In this document: positions 36,023 to 44,411 of the stretch, piece by piece
Layout of the letters: each line of letters starts with the position of its first letter
How positions within the stretch are numbered: position 1 is the stretch's first letter
NCBI GenBank assembly: GCA_027492875.1
Contig: JAPUDV010000068.1
Span: 1-52,598, forward strand
DNA from: Candidatus Competibacteraceae bacterium
GTDB lineage: Bacteria > Pseudomonadota > Gammaproteobacteria > Competibacterales > Competibacteraceae
Length of the DNA: 52,598 bases
Reading direction: 5' to 3'
Translations under genes and position numbers: made by a program
The notes under the pieces: model-generated
What the model saw: only the letters and a program-made list of their open reading frames with translations
Told to the model about the DNA's origin: nothing
Database searches by the model: none

Positions 36023-36674
36023 CGGCGGCCTCCTGAATGTTCGGTTGGGCGGTCCGGCGGTACAGCCAGAAGGGCAGGCTGCGGCCGGTTTTTCTCATCC
36101 AGCGCAGCAGCAACGAGTCCCCACCGAACTCGATCACCCAGTAAGTCCGTTCCGGTTCTTCGACGCTTTCCCAACCCAGCAGCAATTCCTGCCCGTGTAA
36201 TTCCCAGCGGCCGATGGCATCCGTCGCCGGTTCCATGCCCGTCCACTGAAAGGAACCGTCCTCGCTCAATCGCAGGCTTTCATCGTCGGAACCCCACTCG
36301 CCGATCAATTCCTCCGACGTCGGCATCCGCAGCAGCGCTTCCAGTGGATCGCGGCAGCCCGCCCGCACCACCTGTGCCACCCGCGGCGCGGGCGGCATCG
36401 GCGGCCGTGCCGGCACCGGCGGCACTTGGGGTGGCCGCCGCTGGGGCAACGCCCGAAGGTCCCGCGCCAGATAACTCTGTTCGACGAGATGACCGAGCCA
36501 TGTCCCGTCATACTTCCACACGGAACCCTGGGCGTCGCGCCAGCCTAGATAGCGCCCAAACCTGTCGAACAGCCGGTCATTCTTGAAAAAGCCCGCGTAG
36601 ATGCCGGTCCACTTGAAAACGACGGTACATGGCTCCTGATCGCTGTTCAAAAAATTGAAATCATAAGCTTCCAT
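36003..36674 (-). CDS. Uncharacterised protein with beta-flower-like N-terminal repeats
   Basis: This 223-residue cytoplasmic protein has no signal peptide. Residues about 18-75 repeat a pattern of aromatic and glycine residues (KWTGIYAGFF, DRFGRYLGW, WKYDGTWLGHLVEQSYLARD) resembling the four-fold beta flower domain. A Pro/Arg-rich linker follows, then a compact C-terminal beta-rich region (ELIGEWGSDDESLRLSEDG to LPFWLYRR). The function is unknown. It overlaps the first TPR-methyltransferase by 20 bases and so is probably translated with it. Its 5' side borders the low-GC stretch. Confidence 0.65.
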   Translation of the reverse strand: MEAYDFNFLNSDQEPCTVVFKWTGIYAGFFKNDRLFDRFGRYLGWRDAQGSVWKYDGTWLGHLVEQSYLARDLRALPQRRPPQVPPVPARPPMPPAPRVAQVVRAGCRDPLEALLRMPTSEELIGEWGSDDESLRLSEDGSFQWTGMEPATDAIGRWELHGQELLLGWESVEEPERTYWVIEFGGDSLLLRWMRKTGRSLPFWLYRRTAQPNIQEAADESQAT

Positions 36675-36863
36675 CGTAATTTCTCAGCGTCGCCTCAATT
36701 CGTACATCGGCATCTACCTCTGAACCCATGACTGAAGCGCTCTAGACGTAGATACAATTACGCACAGGCTACCTATTATAGTAAAACACTTTAGTTTCCT
36801 GAACGATCTATATATACGGAGTTAGGTCAGATATGTGATTACAGCCTCAACCCTGCGCTTTGG

Positions 36864-37112
36864 TCAACGCGGCAAATAACCAACCCGTATAACAGAAAGA
36901 TCCGACTGCCGAAGCACGATTCGAACGCTCGGACTAAGCATTAAAATATTTGTGCGAATGACCCAAACAGGTTCACCTCGATCAAGCCCAGAAGTCACTT
37001 CCACTGGTTCACGCCATGTCCAACCACGTTCGTCTGCCAGCTTCTGTGCTTGCACAATTAGTTTGTCGCGAAGGTCCGAGTCAAGCATCATCACTGACAC
37101 ACCGAATAACAT
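36864..37112 (-). CDS. Small protein, candidate immunity protein
   Basis: This 82-residue protein has no signal peptide or membrane helix: a helix (LRDKLIVQAQKLADERGW) is followed by beta-rich sequence (EPVWVIRTNILMLSPSVRI, ending VGYLPR). The size and helix-plus-sheet layout recall small immunity proteins of polymorphic toxin systems such as the YrhB/Imm35 group, but I cannot confirm homology. The ATG at 37112 overlaps the upstream toxin-like gene by 22 bases; an ATG at 37091 would overlap the stop as TGATG. Tight coupling to that gene is the main argument for an immunity role. Confidence 0.5.
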   Translation of the reverse strand: MLFGVSVMMLDSDLRDKLIVQAQKLADERGWTWREPVEVTSGLDRGEPVWVIRTNILMLSPSVRIVLRQSDLSVIRVGYLPR

Positions 37113-38047
37113 GCGTTTTCCACATCAGGATCAGGCTCGGTTGGAATGAATTGAACGGAGAAGAATTGTGTTCCCGCAGCAATGGTACCAATTGTCGTGC
37201 CTTCGCATACAAGGTCACTGATAAGCATATAACCATTGGCAACAGGAAATTTTATCCCCGTCAACAAGCCACTGGCGCCATTCACCCTGAGTTGCGCAAC
37301 CGTCTCGGCGATTGCCTCTTCCAGATATTTTAGAAGCGCAGAACGAAGATAACCCGACATCCTTAATCGAACTCGAAAGGTTCGTAACACACCGAAACGG
37401 GGTGTGAGAAACCGATGCACGAGTTCGTGCGCTCGAACCAGAGCCTGCTCGGTGACCGATCCTGCAGGGGACAGACGGACTTCGCCGAATGGTGAGGTTG
37501 AACCCTCGCCAGCAGGCAGACTGGGGTCACTCTTAATTCCCGGTTTGCTCCATATACGTCCTTTCGCGGGGTCGGTACCAAATTTTGGTAAACCCGGGTT
37601 GCGCGGTCGCATCGCATCCATAACATTTACTCCGCGCGTGGCCTGTATCTGCTTTACACTGCGGCGAAGAAGGATCGCCATGATGACAGTGATACCCGCC
37701 AAGACAACTGCATGGCTGAAAGCTTGTGCTGCCTTCTCAAGGTCATCCTCTGTCTTGGCATTAATGGTACGGTCAGCGAACGTATACAAATCTTTCGCGA
37801 CATCTACTATCGACCATCCGATTGCAAAAGCGCCAACGGCAAGTAACACCACATCGATAATTTCCCCGACACCAAAAAAATGCGCTCCTGCCCATAAAAC
37901 CAGTGTTCCTGCCATAATTGCCAGATTGGTAGGGGAAAGCAACTGATCAATCATTTGACCAACGTCAGGCCCGAAATTTTTCTTTGACCGCCTAAGCACC
38001 TCTGCAAGGCGATCCGTATTTGACATTGTCGCCACATTTAATCCCAT
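37091..38047 (-). CDS. Candidate T6SS effector with membrane segments and HELVH metallopeptidase-like motif
   Basis: This 318-residue protein is adjacent to clpV. Hydrophobic segments lie near residues 42-62, 64-84 and 110-127. A Pro/Gly-rich linker (about 145-195) leads to a C-terminal domain with HELVH (207-211), the zinc-ligand/catalytic pattern of HExxH metallopeptidases. Downstream acidic residues in LEEAIAETVAQ (Glu243, 244, 248) could give the third ligand. There is no signal peptide, as expected for T6SS cargo. AAAGGAG precedes the ATG. The architecture (membrane module, linker, short enzymatic tip) suggests a toxin delivered by the T6SS; it overlaps a small candidate immunity gene. 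The motif alone does not prove protease activity. Confidence 0.6.
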   Translation of the reverse strand: MGLNVATMSNTDRLAEVLRRSKKNFGPDVGQMIDQLLSPTNLAIMAGTLVLWAGAHFFGVGEIIDVVLLAVGAFAIGWSIVDVAKDLYTFADRTINAKTEDDLEKAAQAFSHAVVLAGITVIMAILLRRSVKQIQATRGVNVMDAMRPRNPGLPKFGTDPAKGRIWSKPGIKSDPSLPAGEGSTSPFGEVRLSPAGSVTEQALVRAHELVHRFLTPRFGVLRTFRVRLRMSGYLRSALLKYLEEAIAETVAQLRVNGASGLLTGIKFPVANGYMLISDLVCEGTTIGTIAAGTQFFSVQFIPTEPDPDVENACYSVCQ

Positions 38048-38189
38048 TTTAATACTCCTTTCAATTGAAAAACCAGTAAAACCTAACTGATCTTCAAATT
38101 CAATTTAGTTGCTTGCTCGTAAAGAAAATACGCCCTCATTTCAGCATAAACATTTTTCGTGCCAACCCAGAAAAACCAACCACATACTG

Positions 38190-38202
38190 GTAACTTCGTT
38201 AC
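38190..38202. repeat. Short inverted repeat upstream of the candidate effector
   Basis: GTAAC-TTC-GTTAC is a perfect 5-bp-arm palindrome about 145 bases before the effector start. It may be an operator or chance in AT-rich DNA. Confidence 0.35.
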
Positions 38203-38247
38203 AATTAACGATTAATATATTGCGGAACCGATCCAAAATAACCATTC

Positions 38248-38272
38248 CCGGTTCATTCTGGACCGGTTCATT
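38248..38272. repeat. Direct repeat between clpV and the candidate effector
   Basis: CCGGTTCATT occurs at 38248-38257 and again at 38263-38272, a period of 15 bases. An upstream GAACCG (38225-38230) is inverted relative to it. It may be a regulator site; nothing else identifies it. Confidence 0.45.
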
Positions 38273-38289
38273 TCAGCCCAACGATCCTT

Positions 38290-40974
38290 TCACTCGAACT
38301 CGAAACCAAACTCCCCATCTATCACCTTAATCTGCACCCGCGAAACCGGCTGGCCTTCCACCATTCGATTCAGAAATTCCTGACTGATCGCCGGTAACAC
38401 GGTGTTGGTCAAAATGGCGTCCACCATCCGGCCACCACTATCAAGCTCCGTGCAACGACTGACGATCAACTTCACCACCTCATCGTCATAGCCGAATGGA
38501 ACCTTGTGGTTCTCCAAAACCCGTTTCTGAATCCGTCCCAGTTGCAGGCGCACGATATCGCCGATCATCTCGTCGCTGAGCGGGTAATAGGGAATCGTCA
38601 CCAATCGGCCCAGCAGCGCCGGCGGAAAAACCTTGAGCAAAGGTTCCCGCAGCGCCTTAGCCAAGCCATCGGGGTCGGGCAACAAATCCGGGTCCTTGCA
38701 CATGCCCATGATCAAATCGGTACCGACGTTGGTGGTCAGCAGAATCAGCGTGTTCTTGAAATCGATGTGCCGCCCCTCGCCGTCTTCCATCCACCCCTTG
38801 TCGAACACCTGGAAGAAGATTTCATGCACATCGTGATGCGCCTTTTCCACCTCATCCAGCAGCACCACGCTGTAGGGACGGCGGCGCACCGCCTCGGTCA
38901 ACACGCCGCCCTCGCCGTAACCGACATAGCCCGGCGGCGCGCCCTTGAGCGTGGAAACGGTATGTGCTTCCTGGAACTCGCTCATGTTGATGGTGATGAC
39001 GTTCTGCTCGCCACCGTACAGCGCCTCGGCCAGCGCCAGCGCCGTCTCGGTCTTGCCCACTCCGGACGGGCCTGCCAGCATGAACACGCCGATCGGCTTG
39101 CTGGGGTTGTCCAGCGCGGCGCGCGAAGTCTGAATCCGCCGGGCGATCATGTCCAAAGCATGGCGTTGACCGATGATGCGGCGGTTGATGATGTCGGCCA
39201 GCTTGAGCACGGTTTCGATTTCGTTCTTGACCATGCGCCCGACCGGAATGCCGGTCCAGTCGGCGACCACCGAGGCCACCGCCTGCGCGTCCACGCTGGG
39301 CAGAATCAGCGGCGTCTCGCCCTGCAATGCGTGCAGTCGGGTCTGGAGATCCTTCAATTCCGCCAGCCAGGTCTGCCGTTGCGGGTCGGGTTCGGTCACG
39401 GTGGACGCATCGACCGCGCCACCGTCACCGCGCAGCTTGGCGCGCAGTTCCAGAATCTGGTCCACCAAGCCTTTTTCTTCCTGCCAACGGGCCTCCAGTT
39501 CCCCCAGTCGCACCTGCTCGGCTTGCAACTTCTCGGTGGCGTCGGTCTGACGCTGGGCGGTGTCGATGCCGACCGCCGTCTCGCGGCCGATGATCTCCAG
39601 CTCGGTGTTCAGCCCTTCGATGCGACGGCGGCAGTCCTCGACCTCGGCCGGCACCGCGTGCAGGCTGATCGCCACCCGGGCGCTGGCGGTGTCCAGCAGG
39701 CTGACCGCCTTGTCCGGCAACTGCCGGGCCGGGATGTAGCGATGCGACAGCTTGACCGCCGCCTCCAGCGCCTCGTCGAGAATCTGCACCCGGTGATGCT
39801 GCTCCATGGTCGAGGCCATGCCGCGCATCATCAGGATGGTTTTCTCCTCGCTGGGCTCGCCGACCTGCACCACCTGAAAGCGGCGGGTCAGCGCGGGATC
39901 TTTTTCGATGTGCTTCTTGTATTCGGCCCAGGTGGTGGCGGCGATGGTGCGCAATTTACCGCGCGCCAGCGCCGGCTTGAGCAGGTTGGCGGCATCGCCG
40001 GTGCCGGCCGCGCCGCCGGCGCCGATCAGAGTATGGGCCTCGTCGATGAACAGGATGATCGGCTTGGGCGAGGATTGCACTTCGTCGATCACCTGCCGCA
40101 GCCGGTTCTCGAACTCGCCTTTCATGCTGGCGCCGGCTTGCAGCAGACCCACATCCAGCACCCGCAACGTCACGTCCTTCAGCGGCGGAGGCACGTCCCC
40201 GGACGCGATGCGCTGAGCGAAACCCTCCACCACCGCCGTCTTGCCCACCCCAGCCTCGCCGGTCAGGATCGGGTTGTTCTGGCGACGGCGCATCAGAATA
40301 TCGACGATCTGGCGGATTTCCTCGTCACGACCGACGATGGGGTCCAGTTCGCCCTTGCGCGCCCGTTCGGTCAGATCCACCGAAAAGCGTTGCAAGGCTT
40401 CCTGTTTGCCCATCTGCGCTGGCGCCACGGCTTCGCTGGCCTCGCCGGGCGCCGCGCCGCCGCCGACCTGAGAACCATCCGAGGCGCGCAACCCGGTTTC
40501 CGGCGAGGCGGCAACGATATCGCCAAACCGGTCACCCAGTTCGTCCAGCTTGATCTTGTCGAATTCGCGCGAGATGGCCAGCAGCACGTTGCGCAGGTCC
40601 GGTGTCCGCAGCATCCCGACCAGCAGATGACCGGTGCGCACCTGGGCGTCCTTGAACATCAGGGTTGCGCACACCCAGCCGCTTTCCACCGCCGCATCAA
40701 CGTGGGAGGACAGGTCGGAAATCGAAGTCGAACCGCGCGGCAACCGGTCCAGCGCCTCGGTAAAATCCTTGGCCAGTCGCGACGGATTCAAACCGAAGTG
40801 CTGGATGATCCGATGCAGATCCGAATCCTGCAATTGCAGGATTTGATGCAGCCAATGCACCAGTTCCACATAAGGGTTACCGCGCAGCTTGCAGAACACG
40901 GTGGCGCTTTCGATGGCTTTATAGCCCAGACTGTTCAGCTTACCGAATGCGGTGACGCGACTGATTTCGGCCAT
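38290..40974 (-). CDS. clpV: T6SS AAA+ ATPase ClpV (TssH)
   Basis: This 894-residue disaggregase recycles contracted T6SS sheaths. It has an N-terminal Clp repeat domain, a first ATPase domain (Walker A GEAGVGKTAVVEG), a coiled-coil middle segment and a second ATPase domain (GPSGVGKTETALALAE; Walker B VVLLDEVEKAHHDV). The early SRVTAFGKLNSLGYKAIESAT and the context separate it from housekeeping ClpB. GGAGT precedes the ATG. It is the last clear T6SS core gene of the minus-strand operon. Confidence 0.96.
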   Translation of the reverse strand: MAEISRVTAFGKLNSLGYKAIESATVFCKLRGNPYVELVHWLHQILQLQDSDLHRIIQHFGLNPSRLAKDFTEALDRLPRGSTSISDLSSHVDAAVESGWVCATLMFKDAQVRTGHLLVGMLRTPDLRNVLLAISREFDKIKLDELGDRFGDIVAASPETGLRASDGSQVGGGAAPGEASEAVAPAQMGKQEALQRFSVDLTERARKGELDPIVGRDEEIRQIVDILMRRRQNNPILTGEAGVGKTAVVEGFAQRIASGDVPPPLKDVTLRVLDVGLLQAGASMKGEFENRLRQVIDEVQSSPKPIILFIDEAHTLIGAGGAAGTGDAANLLKPALARGKLRTIAATTWAEYKKHIEKDPALTRRFQVVQVGEPSEEKTILMMRGMASTMEQHHRVQILDEALEAAVKLSHRYIPARQLPDKAVSLLDTASARVAISLHAVPAEVEDCRRRIEGLNTELEIIGRETAVGIDTAQRQTDATEKLQAEQVRLGELEARWQEEKGLVDQILELRAKLRGDGGAVDASTVTEPDPQRQTWLAELKDLQTRLHALQGETPLILPSVDAQAVASVVADWTGIPVGRMVKNEIETVLKLADIINRRIIGQRHALDMIARRIQTSRAALDNPSKPIGVFMLAGPSGVGKTETALALAEALYGGEQNVITINMSEFQEAHTVSTLKGAPPGYVGYGEGGVLTEAVRRRPYSVVLLDEVEKAHHDVHEIFFQVFDKGWMEDGEGRHIDFKNTLILLTTNVGTDLIMGMCKDPDLLPDPDGLAKALREPLLKVFPPALLGRLVTIPYYPLSDEMIGDIVRLQLGRIQKRVLENHKVPFGYDDEVVKLIVSRCTELDSGGRMVDAILTNTVLPAISQEFLNRMVEGQPVSRVQIKVIDGEFGFEFE

Positions 40975-41023
40975 GAATTTAGACTCCAGTGGCGTTGTAA
41001 GGCGTTATTGAATAATGACGAAG

Positions 41024-42055
41024 TCAGGTGCAGTAGATAACGGCGTCCAGCTTGAGATCGTCGGCGTCGCGATCCGGCGGCTGGCTGGTCAGCCAAGTGG
41101 TCCAGCCCAACTGCGATCCCTCGCCCAATCGCAGCGGCGGCACTTCCTCCTTGCGGAGAATCAGATTGACGTCCCACAACAGTTCGTTGCCGGCGTAGTT
41201 GCGCACCCAGTCGACCAACCGCCGCAGGCTGGCGCTGCCGGGCAAAAAGCGCTGAAATTCCGCCAAGCCCATCGGCCCCATGACGACCCGGAACTTATAC
41301 TGACAGTCCCACACCCGCTCGCCGATCACCGCCGTCGCTCCCAGCATGCCGGTGGCCGGCGTTTCCCCCAGCCGGCAACGGCTGGCCTCGGACAGCGGCA
41401 GCCAGTGCCCGACGAAGCTTTCGATCATCACCGGCAGCTTGAAAAAATCCGCCAGGATCGCTTGCAAACCCTCGGGATTGCGGGTCTGTCCGACCAAGCG
41501 GCCGGCGTAATGAAATTTGGCCAGATCCGGCACCGCGTCCCGATTCCACAGCGACGGCATGCCCAAGCCGCACAGGGCGCCGACATAGACGTTGAATCGG
41601 TCGGTTTCCGGACGGTCGAAGCTGACGGTCGGTTGGGTATCCGCCCAGGCCCGGTAAAACAGGCTCAGCATCCGGTGGTGAAAGATATCGGCAAACCAGG
41701 CGAAGGTCCGGTCGTCGAAATTACGCGACCGGTCGCGGGCATACTCGGTCAGGTGCAGCGGCAACGGTCCGTGCGGGCCAAATAGCCCCAGAAAATATTC
41801 GAACAGGCGCGGAGGCTTGCCGTCGCCGCCCGGATCGAAGGCCGCCAGCGTGGCCGGCGCAAAGGCCAGAGATGGCTCCTGCGCCAGACGCACGGGATCG
41901 TCGCTCAGCCGAGTTGCCTTGCCCAATCGGGGCTTATCGTGGTACAGACACTCCAGCCGCCGTAGCGCCTGGAAGAAATGGAAGGTATACGGCTCGCGCT
42001 GTAGCGCCTCGAACAGAGCTACAGCGTATGCCTGCGTCCGATCCGGGCTGGCCAT
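41024..42055 (-). CDS. tssG: T6SS baseplate protein TssG
   Basis: This 343-residue protein forms the baseplate wedge with TssE, TssF and TssK. It has the family pattern EPYTFHFFQALRRLE near the start and LPLHLTEYARDR near residue 105. The start overlaps the tssF end by 37 bases, as is common. It is 49 bases upstream of clpV. Confidence 0.94.
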   Translation of the reverse strand: MASPDRTQAYAVALFEALQREPYTFHFFQALRRLECLYHDKPRLGKATRLSDDPVRLAQEPSLAFAPATLAAFDPGGDGKPPRLFEYFLGLFGPHGPLPLHLTEYARDRSRNFDDRTFAWFADIFHHRMLSLFYRAWADTQPTVSFDRPETDRFNVYVGALCGLGMPSLWNRDAVPDLAKFHYAGRLVGQTRNPEGLQAILADFFKLPVMIESFVGHWLPLSEASRCRLGETPATGMLGATAVIGERVWDCQYKFRVVMGPMGLAEFQRFLPGSASLRRLVDWVRNYAGNELLWDVNLILRKEEVPPLRLGEGSQLGWTTWLTSQPPDRDADDLKLDAVIYCT

Positions 42056-43896
42056 CGAATGATCTCGCCCCGTTCGGTCGAGCGAACGACCGTTTCGGTG
42101 AAGGAATTGATGGAAGCGTACTTGGCGAAAAACTGCTCCAGCACCGCGCCCAACAGCAGGATGCCCACCCCTTCGAAGGCGGCGTCATCCAGCGTCACGG
42201 TGACTTCCAGACCACGGGCGAAGGCGATCGGACCGGGAATCGGCGCGCGCCGGGTCACCGGCGTGGCCTGCACCGAGCAGACCCCATCGACCTGCCGGCG
42301 AACGGACATCTCCGCCAAGCTACCATACAGCGCCAGCAACTCCCGCAGCGCCACGGCGCCCTGACGGGCGTCGGTATCGGCCAACGACAGATAGTTCAGG
42401 GACAGATGGCTGATCAGCCGCCAAGCCGTGTCGCCGTGAGCGTGGGAAGGCCACGGCCGGGTGGGTCCGGCCAGACAGCGCACGGCGCCGACCGGCGCCC
42501 CGGAGGCCAGGGTGAAATCGGTGTCGCCACGTCCGACCGGCATGTGCAACGGCAGATCGCGATTGGTGCACCATGCGGTAACCGCCAGTTGCCGCAGGTT
42601 GCCGCGATAGGGCGCCTCGTCGGCATCCACCAGCGACAAAAAAACTTCGCTGCCCACATAACTCGAGCGCGACCCATCGCGCCGCTGCTGCCTGGATAGC
42701 AGTCGCGGCAACCGGTGCAGGGTGTAGTAGGAGCGCCGCTGACGCTGATCGATTTGATCGTGGCTGGCATAGAACGGCAGAAATTCCTGCTCTTCACCTT
42801 CGGGGCCGATCCCGTTGACCCCGTTGACCTGGTAGACCTCGAAATCCATCGGCCGGGTGCGGTCCGGCACCAAGTGGTGTTCGGCCACCTGATCGCTCAA
42901 GTGAATGCGGTCGGCCCGCTTGGGAAACAGATTGACCGCAGGCGCGCAGAACAGGGCGAAATTTTCTGCCGCCACCACGTTTTCCAGCGCTGGATCAGCC
43001 CGGTTAAGCAGGATCAACACTTCCAGTTCGCGATCCGCGCAGCGGCGCACCGCCGGCCCCAAGCCACCCAGTTCGACGAATAGATAGCGCTGCGGGAACG
43101 AGAAATACTCATGCAGCAGCCGATAGCCCTGGAATGAGGGTGGCGTGCGGGGCAGCAGCGCCTGCTCATCCTCGAATCCGATCCGCCGGATCTCGTGCTG
43201 GGCCACCACTTCATGCCAGGGCGCCGGCCGCTGGCCGGGCCGCGCCACCACCACCACCGCGTTGGCCAGCAATTGCTCGTACAACCGGGCCGGCAAGGCT
43301 TCGCCGCCGTGTAGGTACAGCGGCAAGCGGGTCAGGGCCAGCTTGCTGAAGGGCAGGCCCGGCAGGGTGGTGCGCAGACGCAAGCGGATACCGGCGCGGA
43401 CCTTGGCCAGATCCGGCAGATCAAGCTGCGCCACCGGTTCCCTGCCAGCGAAATACTGCGCCTCGGTTAACTCCAGCGGCCACAGGGTCACGTCATGGGC
43501 GGTCCGGTACTCGCAGGGCGTCTGATCGCCCTTGCCGAGCTGGCTGCGCAATTGGCTGTCACGGGGGATCAGGAATCCCTGTTCGAGCGCGCCTTCGGTC
43601 GGGTCCGGCTGGAACCGGGCCACCAACATCGACGGTGTCGGCGCCAGATAGTGCGGGTAGACGATCTCCAGCAGGTGCTGGGTAAACCGTGGGAACTCGG
43701 CGTCCATCTTGAGCTGCACCCGACCCGCCAGGAAGCTGAAGCCCTCTAACAGCCGCTCGACGTAAGGGTCGGCGCACTCGAATCCCTCCAGCCCCAGCCG
43801 CCCGGCGATCTTCGGAAACTCGCGGGCGAATTCTCCGCCCAACTCACGCAGGTGCTGGAGTTCCCGGTTGTAATATTCGAGCAGGCGAGGGTCCAT
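42019..43896 (-). CDS. tssF: T6SS baseplate protein TssF
   Basis: This 625-residue protein begins MDPRLLEYYNRELQHLREL and has GRLGLEGFECADPYVERLLEG near residue 35, both typical of TssF. It is a baseplate wedge component. I chose the ATG at 43896, which overlaps the tssE stop as ATGA; a longer in-frame start at 43998 lies inside tssE. Translation is coupled to tssE and tssG. Confidence 0.95.
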   Translation of the reverse strand: MDPRLLEYYNRELQHLRELGGEFAREFPKIAGRLGLEGFECADPYVERLLEGFSFLAGRVQLKMDAEFPRFTQHLLEIVYPHYLAPTPSMLVARFQPDPTEGALEQGFLIPRDSQLRSQLGKGDQTPCEYRTAHDVTLWPLELTEAQYFAGREPVAQLDLPDLAKVRAGIRLRLRTTLPGLPFSKLALTRLPLYLHGGEALPARLYEQLLANAVVVVARPGQRPAPWHEVVAQHEIRRIGFEDEQALLPRTPPSFQGYRLLHEYFSFPQRYLFVELGGLGPAVRRCADRELEVLILLNRADPALENVVAAENFALFCAPAVNLFPKRADRIHLSDQVAEHHLVPDRTRPMDFEVYQVNGVNGIGPEGEEQEFLPFYASHDQIDQRQRRSYYTLHRLPRLLSRQQRRDGSRSSYVGSEVFLSLVDADEAPYRGNLRQLAVTAWCTNRDLPLHMPVGRGDTDFTLASGAPVGAVRCLAGPTRPWPSHAHGDTAWRLISHLSLNYLSLADTDARQGAVALRELLALYGSLAEMSVRRQVDGVCSVQATPVTRRAPIPGPIAFARGLEVTVTLDDAAFEGVGILLLGAVLEQFFAKYASINSFTETVVRSTERGEIIRWPARIGRRHTL

Positions 43897-44411
43897 CAGT
43901 GTTCCCTCGTCCGACCGGCTTCCTCGACCCTGACCTGACCGCTTTCCAAATCGATCTCGGTTTTCCAGTACAATTGCAGGGGCATGGGCTGCCCCCATAG
44001 CTCCCCTTCGATCTCGAAAGTCAGGGCGTTATGGCTCATGCGCTCCTCGGTAAACGACGCGCGCACCCGCAACGAGTTGCGCAGGATACGCGGTTCGAAA
44101 TCCATGATCACCTGACGCAGGATCAGCTCCAGTCCATTCACGTCCAAGCTGCGAGCGGTCACCCCGGCCAGCGGCGGCAGGCCAAAATTGAGGGTCGACC
44201 GGGCGGCGAAGGGATAACGCTCGATTTCGCTGTCGTCCGGCATCCGGCTGGCGTTGAACAGCCAGGCCAGATCGCGCAGCACGCACTCGCGCAGTCGACT
44301 CATCGACAGCACCCGCTTGTCGCGCGACTCCTGCGGCTTTTCCGGCTCCTGGTCGGTCAGGCGATCCAACAGCGAAGGTTGCAAGCGCTCCCTGGGCGTG
44401 AGTTCAGCCAT
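43896..44411 (-). CDS. tssE: T6SS baseplate protein TssE (gp25-like)
   Basis: This 171-residue protein has the gp25/lysozyme-like fold pattern: LLDRLTDQEPEKP, RECVLRDLAWLFNASRM, and YPFAARSTLNFGLPPLAG. EPRIL (the conserved Glu-Pro-Arg-Ile-Leu-type strand) is present near residue 107 in FEPRILRNSL. TssE initiates sheath polymerisation at the baseplate. It overlaps tagJ by eight bases. Confidence 0.94.
   Translation of the reverse strand: MAELTPRERLQPSLLDRLTDQEPEKPQESRDKRVLSMSRLRECVLRDLAWLFNASRMPDDSEIERYPFAARSTLNFGLPPLAGVTARSLDVNGLELILRQVIMDFEPRILRNSLRVRASFTEERMSHNALTFEIEGELWGQPMPLQLYWKTEIDLESGQVRVEEAGRTREH

Larger units (their letters stand above)
36675..38289. other. Low-GC accessory stretch between clpV and the TPR-methyltransferase operon
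   Basis: Base composition drops here: two hand-counted 60-base samples (36721-36780 and 38101-38160) gave 26 and 21 G/C, against well over 30 in the flanking coding regions. It contains the candidate effector and immunity genes and two non-coding flanks (36675-36863 and 38048-38289). No integrase, transposase or direct flanking repeat was seen. Composition and content suggest acquisition by transfer (inference). Confidence 0.65.

Noticed and set aside
36675..38289. Low-GC stretch considered as a prophage or insertion element
   Set aside because: No integrase, transposase, terminal inverted repeats or target duplication can be seen.
38506..41040. An 844-codon open frame on the plus strand
   Set aside because: It lies antisense to the clear clpV gene, shows no domain and is low in sequence logic (many His, Arg, Gln). 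Long shadow frames are expected opposite GC-rich genes.
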